Assembly: GCF_051020765.1 (NCBI RefSeq)
Contig: NC_134948.1
Coordinates: 2,472,501-2,536,500 of the forward strand
Origin: Lasioglossum baleicum
Taxonomy: Eukaryota; Arthropoda; Insecta; Hymenoptera; Halictidae
Direction: 5' to 3'
Length of the DNA: 64,000 nt
Of the stretch, positions 24,381 through 35,674 are shown piece after piece. Each line of letters opens with the position of its first letter. Position 1 is the stretch's first letter. The translations under genes were made by a program, and so were the position numbers. Below the pieces are notes generated by a model that searched no databases, was not told the origin of the DNA, and was given only the letters and a program-made list of their open reading frames with translations.

Positions 24381-24736
24381 TCGGGAAAAATAGTTGGTTC
24401 AATAAATACAATACGCAGATATTCTTTTTAATACATTGTCTTTATTTACCCATCGTAAATCCCCATACATAAAGTGTTTGTATATTGTACATGTACATAA
24501 CTTATGTATATTACATTCTAAACATTTATAAACACGAATGTTGACTAGCTCGGAGAGACTCGGCACACCGTCAGACTTCTAGTATAATACTGCAGTACTG
24601 GGAGGTACGGACGATTATATCAGATCATCATCAGTCCACTGCTATGCTGCTATACTTCGCTTGTGCTGCGGCAGCCGATGGATAAACCCGCTAGTTCCTC
24701 TTGCCGGAAATGGTCGAGTCGCTGTATTGATAATCA
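24381..24736. other. AT-rich flank of the satellite
   Basis: Contains CAATAAATACAATAC near 24400 and TGTATATTGTACATGTACATA near 24480. Nothing is recognised with confidence. Confidence 0.4.
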
Positions 24737-24836
24737 GTAGACTGCGTCTCCATAAAGTAGACTGCGTCTCCATAAAGTAGACTGCGTCTCCATAAAGTAG
24801 ACTGCGCCTCCATAAAGTAGACTGCGCCTGCATAAT
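24737..24836. repeat. 20-bp minisatellite, five copies
   Basis: Units starting at 24737, 24757, 24777, 24797 and 24817 read GTAGACTGCGTCTCCATAAA with one or two changes in the last two copies. Confidence 0.95.
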
Positions 24837-24856
24837 AAAAATTGTCTGAATAATAT

Positions 24857-24911
24857 TTATTCGGTGGAAATAATAGTATTCGGTCGAAATAATAGTATTT
24901 CGTCGGTGTCC
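24857..24911. repeat. GAAATAATAGTATT short repeat
   Basis: GGTGGAAATAATAGTATTC, GGTCGAAATAATAGTATTT and CGTCGGTGTCCA follow in order. The last phrase reappears at about 24982 immediately before the 28-bp array, so a short duplication links the two minisatellites. Confidence 0.7.
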
Positions 24912-24990
24912 ATGCTCACACCTGTGCCCACTTGCCTATGTCGTTGAATAGCACAGGCGCTGGCAGTATTTAATAGTATCTCGTCGGTGT

Positions 24991-25130
24991 CCAGGCTAAA
25001 GATGATGTAGAATCTGATCCAGGCTAAAGATGATGTAGGATCTGATCCAGGCTAAAGATGATGTAGCATCTGATCCAGGCTAAAGATGATGTAGCATCTG
25101 ATCCAGGCTACAGATGATGTAGAATCTGAT
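24991..25130. repeat. 28-bp minisatellite, five copies
   Basis: Units starting at 24991, 25019, 25047, 25075 and 25103 read CCAGGCTAAAGATGATGTAG plus ATCTGAT-like text, differing at one or two positions. Confidence 0.95.
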
Positions 25131-25764
25131 CCATGCTGAGCACTTGAGTAGAGGGCAGCACTATAATGGACATTGCCGAAACCCGGGCGTGAGCACTCTG
25201 ATTTCCTCTCAGCTTTGGTTCCTGTAACTCTCGCGCGAAATCGTCCCGACGCGAAACACACCGCCGCTCTCTTGTTTTCCGTAGCCATACGATATTCTGT
25301 TTCCCCGGAACAATGAGGACGAACAGTCGAACAATACCGAGAAATGGGCCGGAATATTTTTTGACGAATAAATAATTTCCAACAAGCTCGTTTCACGGAT
25401 ACACGTTCATTCCTGGCATTATTTACGGAACGCGGAAAAAATTCGCGTGGGTGCGAGAGCTGTTATCAATGGACGGAATTCGGTTTCAGCGTAACACTAC
25501 CACCACCAGCACACGCCCATTTTATTAAAACAATATACGTTTTACACGCGCGCACGTTTCGCCGCTCGTTACCATGATCCTCTCTAATTAAATCCAGCAA
25601 AATATGTAAACGCCGTTGCGGCCGTATTATTAAATCCCTAGTCCGAATATCATTTCGCTCTAAAGAGTGTAATTATCTAACTGAATTTTCGGAAAGTGTC
25701 AACGGGAACGAAGAAATTAGGTAATTTGCGAGACAGACCGTGTCAAATTGTTATTACCGTTGAT
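25131..25764. other. Non-coding stretch, nothing recognised
   Basis: No coding or repeat signal beyond short ORFs. Confidence 0.45.
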
Positions 25765-25949
25765 GTGGGCGGAGCCGACAGGGGAGGAGGTGATAACGGT
25801 GGGCGGAGTCACCTAAAACTTGGTTAATCACAAACTAAAATATTCGATGAATAATTTCTTCGACTCGTTATGACATCTCATTATCTCTTCACTATGTCAG
25901 AATTAACAATCAGAGGATCGAACAGTGGGCGGGTTTAATGGGCGTGGCT
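25765..25949 (+). promoter_or_regulatory. GC-box/CACCC-like motif cluster
   Basis: GTGGGCGGAG at 25765 and 25799 (34 bases apart), GTGGGCGGG at 25925 and ATGGGCGTGG at 25939. They match the Sp/KLF consensus loosely. Function is inferred; they may equally be dispersed remnants of a short repeat. Confidence 0.4.
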
Positions 25950-28076
25950 AGTTTAAATGTTATTTAAGCGAAGACCGATCGCGTGGCCATTAAAATGACA
26001 ATTGAATTGTATAAACAACTGTTCGAATGATCGATCGGAACACCGTGCTACTTGTAAATTAATACAAACGTTATTTTAATGACTTGCGGTAATGAATAAA
26101 ATACATGTGCCACCGGTAATTGACAGAACTGCTTTTGAAATGATCCGGAGTGGAGGTGAATATGTTTTCGGAGGCGAAGAGAGATTATATAGACGAGTGG
26201 AAAAATTAAGACAAAGACTCGGCTGGATATTTTCAGGGTAAAACGCGGTACTTATTCGCGAACAATCGTCTCAGTTGGCGGGATCGGTCGACGGTTCTCA
26301 TATCGTTCTGACGTTTGGGAAGACCGAAAGGCAGCCAAGGGACTGAAGTCGTCGTCAATTCATAGGATATTCCGAGCGGAAGAGGGTGGTTGGTCCTCAG
26401 AGATTTTCCAAGGAGGAGAACAAACCTTCAAGCGAATCCAGACCGGCTGATATCGAGAGGAGAGGCCCCGAAGGCACGGCCAACGGAAATACGACGGCGG
26501 GCTGGTGGATCTTACCCACCCTCTGGAAGCTTTATTCAACCTGGAAGATGCGACGAATGGACGCGCTTCTGCGAGCTGAAATGTTCCTTTACAGTAACAT
26601 CCATAGGACACATCGTGTTCCCTCTCCCCTTATGTCCCTTCGGCGTCCCTCGTCGGAAAGCTCCGAGCGAGGAACGACGACGACACGGCTCGGAAGTGTC
26701 TCTCTTCCCCTTTCTTTCTCTTCATTCCGACGTCCTCGGGAATATCCACCGATTACGTTTCTGGGAACAGGGGGATTCCGTGGAACAAGATACACGTTTC
26801 TGGACTCGTGACGTCTCGTTCGAAAAATTCTCCGCCGAGAAACAATAACATTCCGTGGGCGAGAGAAGGAGCAGGACGAGGAGGAGGAGGAGGAGGAGCA
26901 AGAGGAGAAAGCGGGAAACGACAGAGGGAAAAGTTTTCTCCTCCGATCGACGACGACGGACCAACGACAAGTCTCGCAAACGATGAGAGCACGATACTCG
27001 TCAAAGGAGCAACCAGATCCCTCAACGAGCACGAAAATAATCTCGTTCGTTCGAGCAATTTCTTCCGCGGGGATCAGAAACTTTCCACTTATTCCATTTG
27101 CCCCTCGCCCCGCCTCCCCTCCCCTCCTCTACCGCTCTTTCTCTTCCACCGAGTTTGGTAAATCCTATTTTTCAGGGTTTCCCCGGGATTTCATCGGAGT
27201 TCGCCGGAGCTGCGATTCTCGATAGGCTTCTTCCGCTCCGCGGCTCGGTTTTACCGGCCCGATGAAAAGGTGTCGAGAGCGAAACACTTTCCCTCGCTTC
27301 GTTTCATCTCGCGAGATCGCCCGACGCTTTTCTTGTACTACCGAAAATTCTCAAAGCATTGGTACATCCCGTTCATCGGAATAAACGAATCTAAAAATTT
27401 CAGGCGACTTCGTCGAGCCAGAAATTTGTTTCCGGAACCCCGTGCGCAATTAATGCTGCGAGTCACAAAAAAAACATACACACGCGCGCACTCGTTGCCG
27501 GTGTCCCGAGGGACTTTGACGCGAAACAAAGTGTCCCATAATGCGCGGAATCGTCGCGGACTCGTTAACGCAGAGCCGTGCGAGAGGGCAGCGCACGCGC
27601 ACGCGTCCGGAGAACGACGGACAGACAGCCGGAGGATTCGGTGACAAAGCCGTCTCCCGGCGTTCTCAGCTTTTACTTTGAAAACGTACACGCTCCACTT
27701 TCCGACGGACCGCGGGAAAAAAAAGCGCAATATCGTTAGCGGCCTCGCGGGTTTGAAATTCGAGAGGCGTTCAGTTCGGCCTCCCGGCCCACCTACTCCG
27801 CCTACCGCGACATTAGGTCGCCGTGAATCCGACGAAAATCGTTAGTTTCGTTGCCGAGAAACTTCGAAATTTCGCCCCGGCGACTGGAATCCCTTTTTCG
27901 CGCGATACTGTCTTGCCCGTGATATTTTCGACCCTTTGTAATGCGTTTTCGGACCGCGGGCGCTGAAGGTTTTTATGGAAAACAACAGTAACAAAATTGT
28001 AGAGTCCATTAACGGATTTTTTAAACGGTTGTGAGAAATAGAAGGTGTAGAATTATTTATCTATCTCGATTCTTCC
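25950..28076. other. Non-coding stretch, nothing recognised
   Basis: CpG-rich from about 26400 to 27900, with many overlapping ORFs on both strands, for example 26390-26848 against 26589-27032. A GAG trinucleotide tract lies at 26878-26899. The island-like composition could mark a promoter, but no core promoter element is convincing. Confidence 0.45.
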
Positions 28077-28136
28077 GTGGGCGGGGCTGAAGTGGGCGGA
28101 GTTATTAGTGGGCGGAGCTGGTAGTGGGCTGGGTCT
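28077..28136 (+). promoter_or_regulatory. Four GTGGGCGGAG motifs at 15-16 bp steps
   Basis: GTGGGCGGGG starts at 28077, GTGGGCGGAG at 28092 and 28108, and the variant GTGGGCTGGG at 28124. The spacers between them are short and partly similar (TTATTA, CTGGTA). This is either a tandem run of GC-box-like sites or a 16-bp minisatellite. Confidence 0.5.
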
Positions 28137-29467
28137 GTTACAAATTTAACAATTTTGAGCGGGTTAACGCCTGTTTTTTCCAAATAAATCTTGCAAGCAT
28201 TTGTCCAGAGACGTGAACGGCGCAGCGATCGAATGAAAAATAATTGTGGCTTGTTACTAACGAAATGTTGAAGGCAAACATAACAAAAGAGACGCGTTGC
28301 GAGGAAAAATCGTGCCGGGCGACTTACGAGTCCCATTCTTTTTTCCATCTAGCACTGGGAATGATTAACGAGGCCCGGCTACGAGAGTTTTGATGCACCC
28401 GGTGCAACCGGAGGCGTGTGCATCATATACGCGGCTTACGATCGCACAGCTGCATCTATCGCCGGCCCGCCGAAACTTCCGACATTTTTTCCGTAATCGT
28501 TCCCTTCCATCGGCGAGCGGGGGCCTACGTCACACGCGTGACTGACAACAATAAATATTTCTGCCGCGAAAAAATACCCGGACGGCTGACTGACGACGAC
28601 GAATTCCGTTTTGCCGGACGACGCATTTGTCTTCGGAACGAGCCCCGCCGAAAGGAGTATCCGCAAAAAATCTGGGTCGAGCCCCTCGAATCGACGATAC
28701 CTGCCGATTTTTTTTTTTTGCTGCCGGCCACACCACGTGGCTCGACGCGACACGCCGACAGGTACCGCGCGCCTAATTAATATTCCTCGCGGCGCGGGGG
28801 TTCAACCTTTTACCATATTCCTGTCAGGACTCTTTATTCCTGATGAACAACAGGTGTTTAAAAGATTAATCTCGCCCAGCGGCTGCGGCAGACTGTCATT
28901 AATTACTGCGGACCGTGGGGACAAAAATATCGTGCGCTCGGAGACGACGACGCCGCGCCGGTTCAAAAATAGACGACACCGCTGTCAGACATTTTTAACG
29001 GACCTCCTCGATTTTGATCGAATGATAAACGCTGATAAATACTGTTGCTCCGCCCCTTAAACTCCGATCCTGAATCGATAAAAACGACAGGGGATGATTT
29101 TCTCGTGGAAGGCGGTGGCTAAAAAATTCGCGGAACCAAAGGAAATGATTTCGGAAGGAAAATTCGATCCCTGCGGATCGGTTTTATTCGCGCAAAGCCA
29201 GTAGGCGAACAGGTGAAAGCTTGAGTACGAGGGGCGGGGGGAGGAGGATCGATTATTCGCGGCACAGTCGTACGAAGCGGCCAATTAACAGGAAGCGCGG
29301 AGAGGAACGGTGTGCGCGCCGATCGAATCACTTTTCAGACGTGCCCGGATAACGCTTTGATCGTGTCGTGGCTCCTGCTCGTCCGTTTGGCCGGTTATTT
29401 TTTTTGTTCGACGATCGCGGAAGATCGAGTAGGTCAGAGGACGTGTACAGCTCGGCTGCTCTGTCTC
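28137..29467. other. Non-coding stretch, nothing recognised
   Basis: CpG-rich with overlapping ORFs. A single GC-box-like CTCCGCCCCTT (minus sense) lies near 29049. Confidence 0.45.
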
Positions 29468-29486
29468 TCGGAGAGAGAGAGAGAGA
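29468..29486. repeat. (GA)n microsatellite
   Basis: A GA dinucleotide tract of about 19 bases. Confidence 0.8.
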
Positions 29487-29992
29487 GGATTGTGCCCGGC
29501 GAAAAACAGACCGGTCCGGTTTCAATGGACGCACTTCAGGCCGGGTCAACACATCCGGATCTCCGTTGGCTTATTGTTCGGCCACGGGTTTTCGTTGTCG
29601 ACTGTTCATCGTCATGAAAAATGACCGGCCACCGGCAAAAGGACGAGTCCCCGACAACGAACAGCCCCGCCGGAAAATAATATGACACGCCACGGACAAA
29701 AGGACCCAGCGCTCCGATTTCAATAAAGCTAACTGCGTTATCGGTCGCGCGGATTATCGACGAAAGACTTTTCGAAACTCGAGACCCGGGCAGAATTTTC
29801 GGAACGGTGCTATCATAAAAAATAATCTCGAGGTAGCAGAAAGAACCTCAGCTCGCCGGATTCCATTTGAAAAATTGTGGGAATATCGCTTTCCTTTAAC
29901 AAACGGCGAGGTCCGAAAAACGGGGAACGTCGAAGAACGTTTTCATTTTGTCAGACAAGCTTTTATTTTCGATTGAACAATGTTCGGCTTAC
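29487..29992. other. Probable intron sequence downstream of the exon
   Basis: Immediately downstream (minus sense) of the donor site of the exon at 29993-30097. No other feature seen. Confidence 0.4.
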
Positions 29993-30097
29993 CTTCTTGG
30001 CGTCATTGTTGTTGTCGGCCGCGTGATGTGGTTGAGGACTCATTGCAGCACCATTGCTAACTGCTCCGCTCTGCGACAGAAGCTCGTCGCTACCCCT
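29993..30097 (-). CDS. Internal exon of an unidentified minus-strand gene (35 codons)
   Basis: On the minus strand, a branch-point-like TGCTAACTT, a long T-rich tract and TTGCAG precede base 30097, and AAG/GTAAGC follows base 29993. These are textbook insect splice signals. The 105-base exon is a multiple of three and open in phase 0, starting RGSDELLSQSGAVSNG and ending in an Asn/Asp-rich, Lys-Lys tail. It is rich in Ser, Ala, Asn and His, with no predicted fold, membrane segment or catalytic motif. It therefore looks like part of a disordered linker in a larger regulatory or RNA/DNA-binding protein. I do not recognise the gene. A length divisible by three would suit a cassette exon. No partner exon could be found with confidence elsewhere in the window, so the flanking introns are probably long. 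Confidence 0.75.
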
Positions 30098-30170
30098 CTG
30101 CAACAAAAAAACAAGAAGAAAAGTTAGCATTTGTAATGAAAAAACAATGTACGTTTTATTCGGTAAACAC

Positions 30171-30212
30171 TGGGCGGGACTAACAGGGGGCGGAGCTAAC
30201 AGAGGGCGGGGT
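30171..30212 (+). promoter_or_regulatory. GC-box-like trio next to the exon acceptor
   Basis: TGGGCGGGAC at 30171, GGGGGCGGAGC at 30186 and AGGGCGGGG at about 30203 follow at 15-17 base steps. They end about 115 bases and begin about 74 bases upstream (in minus-strand sense) of the exon at 29993-30097. Same motif family as at 28077. Confidence 0.4.
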
Positions 30213-33200
30213 ATACCCCAGTGCATTAAATTCTAATACATTTAATTGTTGGGCCGGGATTGTGAAAATCACGAGCGTAAAATTTAATTCTCCAGTTTGC
30301 TCGGGAGCTCGGGTGTCTTTCAAAGAGGACAGGTGAAACACGACCGGAAAGAAATCGCGGTTCGATTCATAGTCCGAATTCAATCTCTCCTGGGCGAGAA
30401 ACGAACGAGAAAAATACCAGAGACGTTCTCTCCAGTGGAGAGAGAGAGAGACGGTGCCTCTCAATTTATCTAGCGAAACCGGCACAATTTAACAGAAACA
30501 TCCTTCCCCCGGCGCTGGTTGCATATTATCCCGTCGCGTCGTTCAATCTGTCTGAACGGCGGTGCTCGCTCGTTCGACCTTTCAGCGAAGAAAATACGAG
30601 AGGGAGGATAATTCATAACCCCCGGCACACGGGGGAAAATGGTAGCAACGTCATCCACCGGAGAGACAGAATGGCAGATCAAAGAGTCCCGCAGGATCAT
30701 GTCCCGATCTCCCTGCGTTTACGTAAGAAAAGAAAGCCATGTGGATCAACGGAAGGAGGAGGAGGAGCTAGAATGGGGATGCACGATCCCTTTGAAGCGT
30801 GTTTACGCCGGGTCAAAATTCTGCGCCAGTATTTGCCTCACTGACGAGCACGTCCTTAAAGCTATTCTTATCTCGCTGGTATTTTGAATTTATCAATTTT
30901 TGAACGGACCGCCAACGCTCAGGGAAACGATACCTGCTGTGCTCGGGCGGTTTAAGTGAGCTCTCAGCGAGGATTTGATGGCGAACGATCGTCTCAGACG
31001 AAGGAGAAGACCTTCTTAGCTCCGGCAGACTCAGCCTGATCCTACATAAAAGTTTTTTATCTCGAGGGGTGCAATTTAGGAGATGTGTAAGAAAGGTCCC
31101 ATCTCAATTGACCTCGAAATACCCTGAAGAACAGCAACACACCGAATATACACCTGCATAATAAGACACGGTGTTCCCGAGCTACTCCGTGCACTTCAAC
31201 AAGTGTCCTTTCAACAGAAGTGTCTCACAAAATACCTACGCACCGTCCAGGGAACACGAATTCCGTAAAAATCTGAAACTATGTACACCAGCGCGAAGAG
31301 ACGGGTGAGGGGTTTCGTACATTCACCGCGAACATAGAGGCAGCAACATCCTCCTAACATCCGGTCAACCTTCGGAACCCTCGGAGGTCGTGCATTATTT
31401 ACTTGCCGCGCATGAATGGATTATATAGACTTCTTGCTCACTCCCTGGAGCACTTCTTCGACCGTGCTCTTATCTTTCAATGCTCCACACACATCCTTGG
31501 GCTGGTGGGTTCATCTTGGAGCAGTGAAGCGCGGCTGAGTGGCTCGCAGGGTGGACCAGACGAGTCCTCGGTAGATTCAGACTTGGGGGGTCTTTAATGC
31601 AGCTTCCTGGACGATTGTTTTAGGACATTTTATCGCCCACTTGAAATGATCCGACGTTTCAACAAGGGCCTAGCCGTGGATCATCATCTGGCCAATTCAC
31701 GATTGAGACTGAGCGAAGATCGACTGACTTTACGTGACTAATTGCAGGCTGGAAAGGTGATTCTCATAGGACGAAGGGTCGCGTCCAGCTGGAGAAGCTG
31801 TCTCTCATTTTTCCGGCCCTTCCTTTGGAATCTTACGGAGCGTTTTACGTGCTCGACGACCCGCACGGAATTGTCTCACGATCGTCTGGCCAGATGTCGG
31901 GAATCCCGAGGATCACACACGAAGGGTTCACTCGGTTGACAAACCAATTTCACGTCCGAACTGCAAGGCGATCCGATGAGTTTCCGTCTAGCTGGCCGGC
32001 ACGGCAGAGCCCTAAGGGGCCGGCTGCTATTTGCTCAAGGATTCGCGCGACTCGCATTAATTGCAAGGTAAACACACGGAATGCTCTTGACGACAATTCG
32101 CCTGGCTTGCCTGACAAGTTGCTCGGACCAACCGGGAGGATTCGTAGGTCGTGTACGAGTAGACTAAAACCACTATCCACGAAACTACCGAGCGATCTTT
32201 GAACATGCAACGAGCAGCAACGTGCCACGGGGAGAACTTACGATTCGTTTTACGACGAAGAATATTCAATTACAACGGTATCAGGCCGGGGCTAGGTTAG
32301 CTTAGAGTTCGCGCGCACTCGCATACAAAAGGATGCCGCTGATCGATTCCATGGAAATCCCGTCTCGGAGGGATCGAGACAAGATGATGGATCGACGAGA
32401 CGTAGCCGTGACGGATCGCCAATCTGGCTGGACAAAAATCATTTTGGGCCTCCGCTCGAAAAATCTTCCAATTTTTCTGTCGTGAGCGCCGAACGAAACT
32501 TCAGTTTCCACAGTGAAATGGAATCTCGAAATCTGTCCATTGTCGCAGTTCCTCAAAATTTGCAGAATCTCTCGGAGCATCCGTTGAAATAATATTGTGA
32601 TAAGACGAGGAGAGGGTGCATCTCGTCCGGAGGAGGGGCGCTGGTTATCGTCTTTCAAGATGGATGGCCTGACGATGATGCGACAAGATGCATACCGTCG
32701 TCCCTGGTAAACCGAAACCCGTATATGCTGGTGGTTCGAAAAAAATTGCAGCTAGTCGGAAATTGAAACCGCTGAAAATTGGAACGGTCCGAAACGTACA
32801 CCCTCCAATAAACAGAATGGAATCGCCGGTACGTAATTCAACGAGAAATATTTTCGGCCAAGTTGCAACCCCCTACCTCGACCGGAGGGGTAGTTGCAGG
32901 GGAAAAATTCGAATATCGGTTTTTTAGCCTGTTTCCCCTATTTAATTTCGGGGCGAAAATTCTGGGAAAAAAAAATATGAAACATTGCTGCGGGCGAGGC
33001 GCACGCTGGAGAATTTTTTCCGATTTTTTCAGATGAGAATACTGTGCTCGACCGAAAAACGAAAAATTCGGGTTTTTCTCCGGGCGATTCGAAGGTGGCG
33101 AGATTTTTACTTTACCGCGCGCGCGCGCGTTGTAATTATTGTCACCGGATTTCTGTGGAAACTGTCTCTGGCAAAGTGGGTGTAGTGGGGCTGGAGGAAT

Positions 33201-35345
33201 AAAAGTCGACGTTTTCGAGTCGTTTCGCCCGGCGATAAATCGTATCGATGAACACTTTACGATTGACTGATCCGAAACAACTCTGTGTAACCCTGCCAAT
33301 CAGGGGATCGGAAGGGTACGGGAGGGTTCCAGTTACTTTTTACGGCTGGTGGATCCACCGTATCGCAATATACGCCGGCTTGAGTCAGCAGGGATCAAAG
33401 GAGAATCATTTTCCGTTAGCCCGTGCAAGATGGCGTCCTCGAGATTCAGCCCGTGTTCCGCCTGGACGAAAAATTTTACTGCCGCCGGAGCATCGGCAAG
33501 TGTTCATTTAGTTTATACGATACTTGTATCCGGTCTTTTAATCGAGTTCCATAAAATGTCGGAAGGGAGCTGACGACAGTCTCGAAGCCTAACTACGAGG
33601 CTGTGCAGGCGGTGCTCAAAATCTGAAGAGAAGAAATAAACTCGGTTGTTCGCTCTTGATTTTCACGATTATTTCGATCGAGAAAACGAAAAAGCAAACC
33701 CGGAGAACGGCGGAGCGAGAACTCGGGCTGGCTCGAAAAATTCCTGAACGAGCGAGCGAGTTGGATAATCGAACCAGGCCGAAAGATTTGTGTCACGCTG
33801 TCGTGATTTTCATCGAGCCCCTTCTCCGTGGCAAATGGCGTGGAAAGAGGGCAGAAATTAAAGCGCTCGTTAGGGTGAAACGGTTCGACCGATCGTCGAG
33901 ACCGGGGTTCGGAGCCATTCAGCCGCGAACGGACGGCGAGCGAGATTCGATATTCGAGACACAAAGACCGAAGAAAGTGGATCGTGTCTGCCGCTCGTGA
34001 TTCCTGCTGGCCATATTAAATTGGATGAAGTTGAGAACGAGCAGCAGACCGCGCGCCGCACATTTTTCACCCGTTTTTCTTCTCGGAACGATTTCGAGAC
34101 GATTCATTCCGCGGAACAAAGTCGGCGAAAAGAAGTTCTTCGGGTTTTCGGTAACGCGTCTCACGATTGATTAGAATCGCGCGCTGCGAAACAATCGAGA
34201 TACATATCACCGAGAAGGAATTCAACGAATATTTTCATTCCCGGGGTAAACTCCGAAAATATTGTACGCGGTCGGAACATTTTCGAACAACCGGCCATTA
34301 CGATTCTATGCCCATTATACCGGGGTTAATACAATAATGGCCGGTGTATTCCAAAAGTCGGAACACAATTCTCGTTTACCACGCCATCGTCAGGAACTAT
34401 TGTTCCCTTTGCCAATCCTCGTTTCAAACTATGTTGCCGGAAACAACGGACCCTGCGCCCGAATAAATGAAAAGTTTATTCCCGCGGCTCCCCTCCCCGC
34501 CACATCGTTGTAGCAGTACACCCCACCTAATTTTTATTCGACAACATCATGCTTCCATTTGGGCGGTTCAACATGTCGCACCAACAATGGCGCCCCCGCA
34601 ATTTCCAATGTACCCAATTACCCCGATTCAATATTCATCTCTCACAAAAAATCCCCGCCGCGCACGCGCTCGCGTATTTCCCGTTGGCCGCAGGGCGGCC
34701 GGCAATTATGATTTTTTTATTAGATTCGAGCAACGCTGCGCGATGTTAAAATGGAATTTTGTAAATATATCTCCTTTGTATTCGCCGTTATTATTACACG
34801 GAATATTGTTCCTGACAAACTTCCGCGGACAACCCCGACCCACGCACGCACCTCTAGACGCCGACGCAACTCGTACACTAATTCGACACACGGACACAGA
34901 TCTGGCCGGGTATTCTCGGGAACGCACTTGGCCGAGAGCCCGTGTGTCTCTACTCGCGTAACCGGGGGAAAAAGAGTTTGTTTCAGCTCCTTTTTTCTTT
35001 TTTTTTTTTGCCCCCCACGTACCAACCGGTATTTTAGTCCTCCTGTGTGCCTCTCTTCGACACCCACTCTTCGCCCGGAAGAGGAAAAAACTGACAAGCT
35101 CACTTTGTCCGGTGCAACGCGTCGCCCGCTAGCTTTGTTGCTGAAACTGAATCACAGAAAAATCGGACCGTAAATGAAGCGCCTAGATACGGCCCCACAC
35201 ACCGCCTACCCTTATTTTAATGCGAACGCCACAGTGGTAACGAGCGGCAAAATTGCGCCGAAGTATAATGAATTAAAGGAACAAGCTAGGGGCCATTTCT
35301 GATTCGCGTTCTGCGTCGTGAGTAGGTCGTCAGTGCGACCGACCT
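30213..35345. other. Long non-coding stretch, nothing recognised
   Basis: CpG-rich and AT-rich patches alternate. ORFs of 92-164 codons (for example 31825-32202, 32838-33299, 34467-34961) overlap on both strands and carry no domain. There is a CG dinucleotide run at 33117-33129 and a T run at about 34999. This may be upstream intron of the gene owning the 29993-30097 exon. Confidence 0.4.
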
Positions 35346-35480
35346 GGTCATGGTTGCGTAGTGACTTGAATTCAGCATGGTCATGATTCTGTAGTGACTT
35401 GAACCCAACACAGTCATGATTCTGTAGTGACTTGAACCCAACATAGTCATGATTCGATCATAACTAGAATCTACCCTAAG
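35346..35480. repeat. 33-bp minisatellite
   Basis: GGTCATGATTCTGTAGTGAC-type units start at 35346, 35379 and 35412, with a degraded fourth unit at about 35445. The array lies just left of the nested transposon locus. Confidence 0.85.
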
Positions 35481-35674
35481 CATGATTCAATCATGGCAAA
35501 ACCTAACGAGGCCAGGCATCGGTCAAGAGTTAGTCATAAGTCATAACTAGACTGCGGATCTTTATGTAAAATAAAAAATATAAGCATTGATTGCTGGACA
35601 CCGTAGTGAAAAATATAAATGAAATATAAATTTCTTTAGCTATATGTATAATGTAGAATTTGATCGAACCGTTG

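Noticed and set aside
23725..24393. 222-codon repetitive ORF as a gene for a repeat protein
   Set aside because: It is the 222-bp satellite read in frame; the unit length explains the open frame, and ORFs are open on both strands.
22047..25130. CRISPR-like array
   Set aside because: Repeats are contiguous or of long period, with no constant-length unique spacers and no cas genes; the context is eukaryotic.
31742..32202. Exon candidate after TAATTGCAG with a 125-codon ORF nearby
   Set aside because: The acceptor lacks a pyrimidine tract, the frames compete, and opposite-strand ORFs cover the region.
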